NCBI GenBank assembly: GCA_003342895.1
Contig: PTFA01000192.1
Span: forward strand, 578,355-642,354
DNA: 64,000 bases
Direction: 5' to 3'
Source: Casuarius casuarius
Taxonomy: Eukaryota; Chordata; Aves; Casuariiformes; Casuariidae
Shown here: piece by piece, positions 1 through 11,319 of the stretch
Numbering within the stretch: position 1 is the first letter of the stretch
Layout of the letters: every line of letters begins with the position of its first letter
Notes under the pieces: generated by a model
The model's database searches: none
What the model saw: the letters and a program-made list of their open reading frames with translations, nothing else
Told to the model about the DNA's origin: nothing
Made by a program: the position numbers and the translations under genes

Positions 1-800
1 CTCCCTCCCTCCGCGCACACAAAGAGCCGGAGGGGCCGCCTTTCCCCCGGGGTTTGCGCCCCAAGATGGAGGCGGGCGCCCCCCATACCCACCCTGCCGG
101 GAAGGGGGCCGTGTGGGGCTGCTGCTCCGCCGGCTGTCAGGGGGCCAGGCGGCCGCGGCGGGAAGGATGACGGAGGATTGGGGAGGGCTGGTGGCGGCCG
201 TGCCCGGCGCGTCCCTCCTTCGCTCGGCGCGGCGCGGCGCTGCCTGCCGCCTCCCGCCCGCTCGCCGTCCCCTCCAGCCGGCGTGTGCTCGGCACAGCCC
301 GGCGCTCACCCAGTTTCCATTGAGCCCCGGAGCCAAACCCACTGATGTCACCCGGCGCAGCGCCAGCCCTCCTCCCGCCCGCCCGCCGTTAAAGGCACAA
401 CCGCCCGCCGCGCTCCGCCGCCGTTCCCCGCTCCCCTCCGCGCCCGCCGCCCGTGTTGCTCCCGGGGCCTCCCAGCAAGCGCGGCGGGGCGGCCTCGCCC
501 CCGCGCGCGGGGTTTCGGGGAGGATCTCCCCTCTGCGGCCGCCGGGATCCCCGGGAGACGGTGTCCCCTCAGCGGTGGCAGGGCTTGCCGGGGGCAACTG
601 GCCCGTCCATGGCCGCCCCCCAGTGCTGGGGTGTGGGGAAGCAGGGCAGCCGTGGGATGGGGTCCCCGGCACCCCTGGGGCATTGTCTCCCCTCAGCCCT
701 GTGCTGGGGTCGTTGACCCAGGGTGTGGGGTCTCGTCTCTTCGGCTGGCTTGTCCAGCCTGTGCCCATGACAGGATCCATGGGTGTCCAGGATGGGTCCA
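1..800 (-). promoter_or_regulatory. CpG island at left edge, probable CSNK1E promoter/5' end
   Basis: The first ~700 bases are very GC-rich and dense in CpG, unlike the following 15 kb. They contain GC boxes, a CRE-like octamer TGATGTCA at 343-350 and a YY1-like CCATCTT (minus strand) near 63-69. No protein-coding exon is recognised on either strand. In human the gene next to KCNJ4 on this side is CSNK1E, transcribed in the same direction as KCNJ4, so its promoter would be expected here, reading leftward out of the window. A donor-like AGG|GTGGGT lies near 94-102 on the minus strand. The island is seen; the gene assignment is inferred from synteny only. Confidence 0.5.
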
Positions 801-3800
801 GGACAGGTCCATGGCCCTGCTCAGACATGTGGGTGCATGCGAACATGAGGCAGGGAGGTAGCAAGAAGGCCGTGGGGCCTACGAGATGTCAAAGCGATTC
901 CTGGTTTGCCATGTCTGCTAGAGCAGGTCAGTGCTTTGCAGCCCAGGCCTCTTGGAAACACCGGGCATCCCTTGGGCAAAGTACTTAAAATGTCAACATG
1001 CACATAAATACACGTGCATACACATACATGCGCACATACAGAGGCCCACACGTACACGTACACATAAACACAATGCAGCAGCGCACACTGAAACAGGAGG
1101 GTGCCAACTGGCAGATACGCACAAACCGAAGGATTCTGCCCAGGTCCTGAGGTGTTTGGGTGATGACGCCCCTTTCCGCGTGGAACCAGACCTATGGAGC
1201 TGCGCCGGGGGTGCTTGCNGGCTGACCGAGACTCCCTCTTCAGCGGCAGGAACCTGGAGCTTTTCGGAGGAAAGTAATTTGTTTTCTCTTCCTGGTGCTG
1301 TGCAAGCCCAAGTCATCGCTGCAAACAAAACAGGGAGCGCTCCAAATTCCTGGTGAGGGCACAGACTTATTAGGGTGTATTTATAAAAAAGTATTTATAC
1401 CTACAAACACACAGAACATGTACAGAATTGCTACATTCCCACAAACATATTAAGAAAGCCTTCTGGAAAACACACGGAAACACACACCAGTGCAGTCTCA
1501 GCCTTTACCGAATTCTTGCCGAAGTACAGTTACCCCCACAGGGTGCCAAAGGGCAATCGTTCTTCTGGGAAACATGGAAAGAGACATGGGGAGAGCAGAG
1601 GGCAAGTTTCACCAAAAAGAGATTGAAGATGAAGACCAGCTCCCTACAGGAGCCACGTGCTACAGTTAGCACTGGTGGAGCAGAACGCTCAGGTCTGGGG
1701 CAGGAGAAGAGGCACTTGGGGATGGAGAAAGCAAACTGGGGCAGGGGGGGAGCAGCCAGGGTATTTCAGATCTGCACTAAGGTGTAACAGCAGAGCTGAG
1801 GCAGGGGAAGCATTTGAGGGCTAGAGGGAGGTTGGAGGAGGTGCGAGGTTAGCATTGAATTGGCAAAGAGTGACTGAAGGGTCTATGCTGGGGCAGGACT
1901 CAAACGGGAAAGGCTGGTGCGGTGAGAGGAGAGGCAGCACATGGAGTTGGTGGGCAGCAATGTTAAAACTCCTGCAGATGAGCGTTCAGGTGCTTGGCAG
2001 AGCCTGCCTGAGAGCAGCATGTATGGAGGAGCAAGAAAGCTGTGGCACACGGCTTAGGTCAGTTCAACTGACAAAGCATAAAAGGGCTTTTTCCGATTTC
2101 CTTAACAAGGCTTAACCCCTGCTCAACCCGCAAAGCCGGGCTCCTGAGGAGAAGGAACAGTGTCTGCAGCCTCCTTCATCCCTTCCCCTTTGCAGCTCTG
2201 CCTCCAGATGAAGGCAGATCCAGCCTCTGAATGATACAGGCAGCTGCAGACAAGAACATGTCATAACAACTTACCAGGTCACCTCTGAGTCCTCCCTGAG
2301 CCAGCAGGACTGCAGCAGCTCATCATGAGCCCTGGGACCCACTCACCCTTCTGCCATGGGGCACTTAGCAGGATGTGTACAGCTGTGCTGGTGACAGAAA
2401 GGGCACCTGGACCAGGTCCAGACAGAAGAGCCTAGCCAGAACTTGAGGAGGCAGGACTGGAAAGGCAGGAGGATTTTTTCAGTAAGCACTCAGGGATGCT
2501 CACAGAGCTGCTGAGGCACCAGTGAGGCGGTAGGAAAGGCAGAGCCGAAAGATGCTTAGAAAAAGGGTAAGTAGGCAAATAGGCTGCAGATGGCAATGCA
2601 GAAGTGAGGTGCAGTAGTGTAGCTCTAGGACCAGGAGTGCAGGAGGACTTTGAAGGTCAACATAAGTGAGAGGTAAGGGAGCAGATGTAGGTACTGTAGA
2701 GCAAAAGCCAGATACTTCCAAGCTTTGCAGACACCAAGATGCCCCCGTTAGGGTGGAGCAGCATTGGCAGAGTCATTGTAAAGTCAAGAACTGCAATTCC
2801 TTTAGTCAGGCCAAGGGTGAAGTAGATAAGCATGGGGAGAGCTCAAGTGGGAGAGTGTAAGAGTAGGATGAGTATGTAGTGCAGCACCCTCTGGACACTC
2901 TCCCGGCCTCTTGGAATTGGCAGTGGAGGCATCCCTGGGTCAGAGGTGGTGTCTCTGTACTCAACAGCCCCCACAACGTGTCCCTTTCTGAGTCTATCTC
3001 AACTTTGAAATGCACAACTAAGCATAGGCTGTTGAGACCAAGAAACAAAACTAGATGCACTCCACTATCCTGCGCAGCTCTACCAGCATCATGCAACCCA
3101 GAAAGCATGCATTGCTTTAAGTTGTGCCAAGAATATGGGCTACAGTCCTCTGAATCCCGCTTCCTCCCTCCCTTCCAGCAAGTCTGTAACCAGTCACCAC
3201 GAAACTGATTTGATGGGCCACTGAGATATGGGAATAGTCCTGTTTTACACAACCCTTTGGAAATCCACACCATTGCCCTCTATCACTGCCAGGCTAGTTT
3301 TATCACAGAACTTTGTCTCCGTTCTTAGAAGTTAAAATTTAATTGAGTTTTTCATAGTAATGACATTTTCTTACACATGCTCCATTGAACTTCTGTAGTT
3401 TCACAGCTTACATAACAGTGAACAGATGGGAAGATAGGTAATAAAATATACAGCTCCTTGCAAAAGGCTGAAAAAGCTGAATTCAGCCAAGGGCTTGCCC
3501 TCCTACCCCTGGCAGGTGAACATCAGCTGAGAGGGAATTTGTTGGAGCTCAACACAAGTCACAACTTCCCCTTTACTGAAAGGCCTGAGGTAGGCCCATA
3601 CAAGCAATAAGCAAAGGAGGTTCTGTTAGATAGAGCATCTGGAAGGATAGGTCTGAATCAGAGCCTGGGAGAGTCTGAAGGTGCTCCTGCTTGGTGGCAA
3701 ACTCCCAGGCCAATGGGCAGTGTGAGGCCCACAGCAAATTGTCCCCAGTGCCAGGGGGAGCAGGAGTCTTGTACAGAGATGTTGCTAGTGTCACTGTCTG

Positions 3801-4140
3801 GCATTTACACCAAAGAAGGTACTGTCAATGTAACCCAGAATATTTTCCCCATCCCTCTTCTACTGCTCATCTTCTCTCTCCCAGCTGCAGCTAGTAATAT
3901 GTTTGTTATTCTCCCCTCTGGGATACTTTCAGCACCTTCTTCTACCTTCCCCCAGTTTGAGAGATGCTGTGTCAGCTCCTGGTGTGGCAGATGGGTGCAG
4001 TGTTTGGGGTGATGTTACCTACACTAGCTCTCCCGCTGTTCCTGGCAGTCGTGGCATAAGGCCTGGGCTGAGGTGGCAGGAGAGAATTTGAAGAAATCCC
4101 AAATGTAGACACAGCCCTTGAGGGTGAAATAAGAATGTGT

Positions 4141-4290
4141 GTACAGACACTTCTGCTACCTTTATTTTAATCATTTAGGGCTTAAAATAAGAACTCTTTA
4201 ATTAGAAACATTCCCTTAATTGAATTGTAATCAAGCTTTTCGTGCTGTTAGCCTGGTTAACTGTGTGATCTAATAACACCCACCTTCTTC
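4141..4290. promoter_or_regulatory. AT-rich block with homeodomain-type TAAT cores (candidate enhancer)
   Basis: A short AT-rich island in GC-richer surroundings carries several TAAT/ATTA cores, including TTTAATCATTTAG, CTTTAATTAGAAA and CCTTAATTGAATTG. Such clusters are frequent in conserved vertebrate enhancers, but conservation cannot be judged from one sequence. No coding potential was seen. Confidence 0.25.
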
Positions 4291-7199
4291 TCTCCAAGCA
4301 TTGCCTAGTTACACCTCTTCTTCTGAAGTGACTTATCCCACGGTCAGGGACTGCTGTTTGGTTTTGTGTGTGGCAGGCAGTGGAGACCCTGTCTCCACCA
4401 GGGCTTTCAGTGCTCCAATAATAAACAGATAATTCCTGCCCCAGTGTTTAAAAAAGATAGGTGTTATGACACAAGCAGCTGGACCCTGACTGGAAGGAGG
4501 TGGGGGGTGGAAAGGGAAGGGAAGATATATGAGGGACTGGCAGAATCCACACTCACAGTCTCTACTGGGGCATCTCCATTCCTCTGCAGTTACCGAACTG
4601 GCCCTCAGCAGTAGTCACAGGCATCTCTTACTCTCTGTGCATCCTGCAAAGTGAACATCCCCCAATGTCTAGCCCTGTATTAGGCACCAGAATACAATGA
4701 CAAAGGTGTATGTTTACCTAACATACAGCACCTGGAAGGCTGTCTAACATCCCAGACCCAACAGTGAGCCCCAGCCGCACTCCAACTTCTTGCCGGGAGG
4801 AGACCCTGGGCAGCCTCCCCTCACCCCTTCTCCCTGGCTTCCTGGGAAGGATCTTGGGTGCAGAGCATGGAAGGGAGTCATGGCCTGCTGCAGCCAGGCC
4901 CCTTAGCTCAGCAACTGGGGCACCTGGACCTGGAATGTTTTCTGGCGTCTGCCTTTCACAGGGTCCAGATGTGGCCAAAGCATGCCTATGTGACCTAGGG
5001 AGTGCTGTTGCTGAAGGCTGGTAGGCAGAAGATGGGCTGCACAGGGTGGCTGTCCTGGCGGGCCCTTTGGGTGCTCTTCTGTTACCATAAGAAGGTCTTT
5101 GAGTAGTCCCCAGTGCTTATGCTGTGGCACTATAGTGGGAACCCAGTGCAATGAGTTGTGGGTTGAGTGATGGAGAGACTTTGCCTGGCTCTGCTGAGTG
5201 CCTGGAGCAGTTGGAAAGGTGCTCGCTGGCTGCTATATCCAAGGGGGATTTATCTCAGTGGGCACCCAGCCAACATCATCACTGTCAGCCATTTCATTCC
5301 TTGCGTAGGAAAGGAGAAGGAGGACCAGAGATGCCCTGTTTATTGACATTGTCACTGCTGGGTGGCTTTCCAAAGTCACCATATATGATTTTCCTTGATC
5401 AGGCAGCTGGGTTCATGGCACCTAGTGAAACACCTGAGCACAATGAAGCCCTCTCAAGGAAAGCTGAGCTCCAAGGAACCTAGCAGACCTCAGAAAACTG
5501 CCAGGTCATACTTGGCAGCTCTGCCTTATCTGCAGTGAGGAGAATCCCATTTCATCTACTATCTAGAGGGGGACATGCCGCTTTGAAGACCACAGAGAGA
5601 CTTGCCAATGCCAGGAAAGTGTGAGGAATCAGGGAAACAGTGGAGAACTCAGCTCTGTGTCAAAGCTTCACTTCTTCAAGGCCAGTGCAAGCAAGAAGAT
5701 ACGAAGTGAGAAAAAAAAACATTTCCACCTGGTATTCAAGAGTAGAGGTTCCTGAGGAGGCAGGCACCCTCAGCCAGAGACACATCCAACAGAGTGGACC
5801 CCCCATCAGCCCAAGAGTCCCTGAGGTAAATTCTCACCAGGCTGGGGGAACTTCTGCTCTTGTGGAGCTGATACACACAGCACATGGGAGCTGTGCCTGC
5901 AGAAAGCTTTCTCGGCCTAGGGAGCATAGATCTGAATGCCTCCTGCACTAGCTTACCCTGGGGCTGCATCTCAGCCACGCTCTGCTCCCTTGGTGTAACA
6001 GAGGCACAGGATTACCTGTGTGTCACAAGAACCACAAGACTTACTTTATCACATTCAAAATGCTATGCAAAGGCAGCACTAATGCAGCGCAATCCTCAAA
6101 ACCTAGGCAAGGGCAAAATAGCAATAATATGGATTATGGTCCAGTCAATACGAGACCACATGCAATTCTTGACCCAAGACTCCTGCTCAGGTTGGCAGGT
6201 GATTATTTAAGGGTCAGCTGTTTGGTATTCTGTTTTATTCTTGTTGTTCAAAGCATTAATTCACAATTATTAACTTCAGACTATTCAGCCCCTACTCTAA
6301 AAACAATGATTCATGTTCACAGGGTCTTTTTACAGGACTCACACTCTAGTTTCTCAGTGCTTCCCAAATAATAATAGATTTGTCTTCTCAATGCTCATGC
6401 CAAGCAAGACAGTAGCATTTTGGAGAGGAGGACCCAGCATTCCTGGAAGTAGGGTCAAAAGTAGCCTGTAACATGGGGATGCTGAACTGAGTGGTGAGCT
6501 TTGCCAGAGCACTCTGCCTTTTACAGCTTTTGTATAGTCAAGTGTAAGTTCCCATGCACTTGCAGCAGGGAGTGATAAACACTCCTGTAAATGAGACATC
6601 AGGATCTCAGGATAGTACATTGCTAAAAACAAAGCAAAATGCCAAAATAAATAAAACACAGCTAATAGCTACCTCTGAAAAGGTTGCTCTGAGTGACTCG
6701 CTCAGCATCAGGTAGGAAATCTGCGGCAGAGGCAGGGATCCTGGCCAAAACACAACAGTCTCAGCGATGAGTCACTCCTTTTTCTTCACACTTAAAAAAA
6801 AGAAAAAAAGATGCTAGGGCCCTGCAAAGAGCCTCCTTCGTGACACAGCCCAGACTCACCCAGAGCACCATCTAACCTGTGTGCTGCAGGTGTTCTGTGG
6901 AAAATAGGTCTGTGGCTGTTTAATTAAAGACTCTATCATAATTCATATGCATGAGGACATTGAAGGGCAGTTGCATGGACAGCCTTGGTGCTGCCATTTC
7001 TCAATGAGGAGAGATGTGTATTCCGATATAACAGATAGCAGCAGTGTCCTGCTGTCCTCAGTGAGGACTAGAGCTGGTGAGAGGTGAGACATGCTGTCAG
7101 GTGTTGTTCGGGGTGACAGCACAGGAGTAGTAAGACTTGAGAATTGTGGCCTCTTGTTCAGGTGCAGGAGAAATCTGCGGTCCCACAAACACAAGCTGA

Positions 7200-8050
7200 T
7201 ATGGCTGTCCTTCCTGCTCCCCTCGACCAATCCAAGCTGTCCCTGGCTCAGCCTGTATCTGTTGTCCCTTCTGTCCCATTTCTCCCAGCTTTCCCATTTT
7301 TGGCCTCCATTCTTTAGGCTTTTCACCAAGTCCTGGGCTTCAGGCTCAGTCATTGTCCCCTTCCCCATTCTTCTCACCTCTCATTTCCAGTCTCTTCCCT
7401 AGTGCACAGCCAGGCCCAGTTTCCTTCTCAGACAGTACCAGTCAGGCCTAGCTGTATGCCCAGCGTGTTTCTCCCCCCCTCCTAATGCATCTTAGTCCCA
7501 GTGTTGTTTCCCAAATTGCTAATCCAAAATTACCCCCCCCCCCAACACACACATACACCCAATACTCCTTACCCCTTGGGCCTTTGCTCTCCTGTCCTTG
7601 GCCAGTTAGTCCCAATCTTCCCACTACATGCTGCCTCCCCTCTGCATAACCTGCTCCCTGTCATTAGTCCAAGTCTTCTCGGGCAGTCGGTCCTATGCTC
7701 AACCCCTTCCATCCGCAGTCCCCATCTGCCACCAGAGCCCCCCATTCCTCAGCTAAACGGTTTGAGCACTACCTGCCTCCTCCTGTCCCCCCTGCACAAC
7801 CCTCTGCTGATCAGCTTCCTCTCCTGTTCCCGTTCCCCATCTTGCTGTCCCGACTAGCCCTGCTCTTTGTTCCCTGGCTTCTAATTCCCCTGCTCCGCCA
7901 GTCCAAGTCACTCTGACAGTTCCCGGGCACTAACCCCTTGCCCAACCAGTCCCAGCTTCTCCCTTCAACTCCCAGTCTCATTTGCTTTCCCTCAGATTTT
8001 TGGTCCTTTCCCTGTTCCTTTCCCTTTGGATTTCATCCCCTCCCTATTCA
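7200..8050. repeat. Pyrimidine-rich degenerate tract
   Basis: About 850 bases are strongly C/T-biased on the plus strand, with loosely recurring CCCAGT/CTTCTCCC words and a C10-type run near 7533-7542. It resembles a degraded minisatellite or polypyrimidine tract. Open frames here are compositional artefacts rich in Pro, Leu and Ser. Confidence 0.4.
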
Positions 8051-9084
8051 AATCAAGGGCCTTCCTCCACCAGGCTTCCCAGAAGCCAAAAGAGAGGTGA
8101 CTGGGAGCACAGGACAGAGCGAGGCATCAGAGGGTTCTGTCTGGTGCTTGACTCAGAGTAGCAGGAAGCAATCCTAAAAGGAAAAGCCCTTCTGGGTCCC
8201 TTTAGCCCTGTTCCTCCGTGGGAAGGCCCATGTGCCAGCCTTAGAAGCTGAGGGAGGGTTGGGCAAGTAAACAGAGGCTGGTATTATGTAGCTGTGAACT
8301 GTGACAAGGCTTCCTCTTGCAGTTTGCAAAGATCTATAATTTGTTCACACTGTGGGGGGAAAGCAGTGGTATTTCATCTAGCTGGCAAAACACAGCCTCC
8401 CTGATAGAAAATCTGACTTCCTGCCCAAGGCCAAGCTCTTGCTTGAGAGGCCAGAAGAGCTGGGGCTTTCGTAGCCTGGACCAAACCATATATATATTTC
8501 TTCCAGCCCAGGAAATCTAGCGCCCAGACAAATTTTTCAGAAAGACCTAAATAAATACACCCAATTCAAGCTGAGGCAGTCACTTGTTATGGAAAATTTC
8601 TGCTCAAGAGGCGAAACTATGACAAAGTTATAAGCAAGTAAAAACAGAGTCTTAAAAGGGGAAGTATCGGCAACCTTAATAGTAGGAGCTACTCCTGGCC
8701 ATGCCTATGATTAAGGGCCTTTATTGCTTTTTTCCATATACCTCACCTTTTTTATCCTTGTGGTATTCCCAGCTTCTGTTAGTTTGCAACTGACTGTCCT
8801 TACTACACCTACACTGGCTTGCTTTGTTAAAAAAAAAAAAACCAAACAGGAATATTCAGGTGCACCATCAAAGCTGTGTCAGGCCAGGGCAGACGTAACA
8901 GAGAGCTACAGGACAGGGCCAACATTCCTTGGCAGGAGCTGTACTCAGGGCTGAATCGGCTGGATCGTGCTCGAAGATCTACAGACTCGTACTCTTCATT
9001 GGCTTGCTGGGTGACCCCCGGCATCCGGGCATCTGAGCACCCAGTGAGTGGTTGAAGACTCTGGCCCAGCACCCTAACCTCAGT

Positions 9085-9210
9085 GTCATGGACAGGGGAT
9101 GGAGAGTTGCCACTACTTGCCGAGTGTCACGAAGGCAGTCAGTGGCAGGGTTGGGAACAGGGCTCACATTTTCTCTCTAGTCTTTTAACCACAAGACTTC
9201 CAGTCCCTTT
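9085..9210 (-). repeat. MIR-like ancient SINE fragment (antisense)
   Basis: The stretch around GTCAGTGGCAGGGTTGGGAA followed by TTTTAACCACAAGACTTCCAG matches, with divergence, the reverse complement of the MIR core (tail part of the tRNA-derived CORE-SINE). It is recognised by eye only; the boundaries are approximate. Confidence 0.5.
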
Positions 9211-9879
9211 TTGCACCTCCATTGCTTTTCCTTCCTCTCCAGCTCAGCCCTCCTTTGGCAATCCAGGGGAGGCACCACCTCTCCCTCACCAAGTCTCCTG
9301 GATTCTTCCCCACCTTGGTCTTGGAAGGAGCATATGGTGGAAGCAGCATATGATGGTCTTGGAAGCAGCATATCTCCCTGTAAGAAACTCCAGCCCTCTT
9401 ATTTTAAGGAGAAAAGGGACTGAGTTGGGTCTTCTCTCTGCTTTGGTTTTTGCCCTATGGCCACCACTTGGGGCAGAGCTGTCAGCTGGGGCAGGCCCAT
9501 CCCTTCTCCCAGGAGGGATGGGAGCAGGAGGGACACGGCAGATCAAGGCAGCTCTGCTCCCCTCTCCCTTCCTGCATGGAAGCAGAAATGGCTTTTAGCA
9601 TCAGTGTGAATGTCTCTAAGCCTCTAGTGAGAGAATGCACAGCCCCAAACCTGGCCCTGGGACTCAGAAATATGCCCCCCCACACACCTTAGAAACAGTG
9701 GGAGCAAAGCAACAGTGATCTGAGAAGCTGCATTTGCCCCTTCAGGAAGATTTTCAGGTCAGACAAAAGCATAGGACTGGTTGGATGGGAGGCAATTCAA
9801 CTGTGAAATCATTTGTGTTTGGGAGGCTGGCTGGAGGAGAGGCTGAATACATAAGTACAGATCGTGGAGATCAGAGGAG

Positions 9880-10835
9880 GTCCCTGACGACAGGAGAAAG
9901 AGAAATATTGCATCCGTCTTCAAAACAGGCCAAAAGGTTGATTCTGAGAACTATAGGCTGGTCAGATGCCATTTGGTCCCAGGGAAAATCATGCAGCAAG
10001 TCCTCTTGGAACACATTTCTGNGCACATGAAGGAGAAGATGGTGACTGGGAACTGTCACAATGGATTTGCCGGGGATAAGTCGTGCCTGACCAACCTGAT
10101 TGCCTTCTGAGATAAAATGACTTGGGTTTGTGGGTGAGGGGAGAGCAGCAGAAGTTGTTTACTTCAACTTCAGCCAGGCTGTCAACACTGTCTCTCATAA
10201 AATTGCTGTATCTAGGTAAGGGTGTTGTGGTCTGGATGGCTGGATAACGAGATGGGTAAAAAACTGGTGGCAGGTCAGGCTCAGGGGTTAGCGGTTGATG
10301 GGTTGCACTCTACCTAGAGGCTGGTAACAAGTGGGGTACCGCAGGGGTCTATCCTGGGACTGTCCTGTTTAACAACTTTATCAATAACCTGGAGGAGGCA
10401 ATGGAGTGCACTCTGGTCAAATTTGCAGATGACACCAAATTCGGGAAGGGGACCAGTCAACATGGCTGAGGGCAGGGCTGCCATTCAGAGGAACCTAGAC
10501 AGGCTGGAGGAATGGGCCTACAAGACCCTTATGAAATTCAGCAAGGACAATTGCGAAGCCCTGCACCTGGGAAGGAAGAGCACCTGGCAACAAGGCTGGC
10601 TGAGGACTGACTGGCTGGGGAGCAGCTCTGTGGAAAAAGTCTTGAGGGTCTTGACAGAAGATAGAGACAGGCTCTTCACAGTGGTACATGGTGGGAGGAT
10701 GAGAGACAAAGGGCATAAGTTGAAACAAGAGAGGTCCGGACTGCTCTGACCTCTTAGCCAACCCTGCTTTGAGCAGGAGGCTGGGCTAGAGATGTCCCAA
10801 GGTCTCTTCCAACCTGAATTATCCTATGATCTGTG
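9880..10835 (+). mobile_element. CR1 LINE, 5'-truncated and internally deleted
   Basis: The fragment covers the 3' part of the CR1 reverse transcriptase ORF and the 3' end. Plus-strand translation in shifting frames gives typical CR1 words: a CLTNLIAF-like segment near 10085-10110, a VYFNFSQAVNTVSH-like segment near 10155-10200, and AAIQRNLDRLEEWA then CEALHLGRKS in 10460-10580. The element ends with the CR1 3' signature (TCTTCCAACCTGAATTATCC, then TATGATCTGTG). After the LGRKS region a deletion joins directly to the 3' UTR. Frameshifts and stops show it is dead. CR1 is the dominant LINE of birds, crocodilians and turtles, which supports the host assignment. Confidence 0.9.
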
Positions 10836-11276
10836 TGTAAAAACTGCATGATGCCCTTGTGTGTGTGGTGCATGTTTGGCATGTGTGACAAGAACACATC
10901 AGGTACATATGTGCCGTGCATTTGTTTGTGTCAGTGGCAAGTGTGAACTGCAAGCCTGTGGTGCAAGCCCTGTGTGAAGTGCAGCTGAAGGAGGACGTGG
11001 TGTCATGCGTACATCCTGGCTGTGGGTGATGAGCGTGCCATAACAGGGGGAGCTTCTGTACAGTCTGTTGGGGCAGTAGCTCTGAATGCATGTCACACAC
11101 GTATTGGTTTTGTCTGTGTGGCACATGCTGGTGAGATCGAACAGCGTCACATGTGTGTGAAGTGCACTTGCAAGGAGCTTGTGATGTAAGCGTGTGCTGG
11201 GAGTGTGTGCGTGTGTGCCATGGGAGTGAACATGTGGCCATAGCAGCAAAATACGTGTGCAGTGTGCAGATTCTGG

Positions 11277-11277
<1 letters not shown>
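10836..11277. repeat. Degenerate GT-rich (TG)n tract
   Basis: About 440 bases directly after the CR1 3' end are a decayed TG/CA microsatellite-like sequence with recurring GTGTG and GCATGTGTG words. Open frames on the minus strand are only His/Thr/Cys-rich readings of the repeat. Confidence 0.55.

Positions 11278-11318
<41 letters not shown>
11278..11318 (+). repeat. Uninterrupted poly(G) run of 41
   Basis: Forty-one consecutive G follow TTCTGGC and precede AGCAGCA. The run sits at the right edge of the GT-rich tract. It could form stacked G-quadruplexes and is expected to be unstable in length. Because G homopolymers are hard to sequence, the printed length may not be exact. Confidence 0.9.

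Positions 11319-11319
<1 letters not shown>

Larger units (their letters stand above)
801..9079. other. Intergenic stretch without recognisable genes
   Basis: No exon or known protein similarity was found on either strand; open frames are short, and none resembles a known family. It contains a degenerate CA-rich tract (about 995-1075), an AT-rich block rich in TAAT cores (4141-4290), and a long pyrimidine-rich tract (about 7200-8050). It would lie between CSNK1E and KCNJ4 if synteny holds. Confidence 0.6.

Noticed and set aside
113..988. 291-codon open frame in the CpG island
   Set aside because: It needs a GTG start, is Pro/Arg/Ala-rich from GC composition, overlaps other long frames on both strands and resembles no family.
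10423..10749. 108-codon open frame as a gene
   Set aside because: It is the C-terminal end of the CR1 reverse transcriptase reading frame, part of a dead LINE.
10819..11249. His/Thr/Cys-rich minus-strand open frames
   Set aside because: They are readings of the degenerate GT tract.
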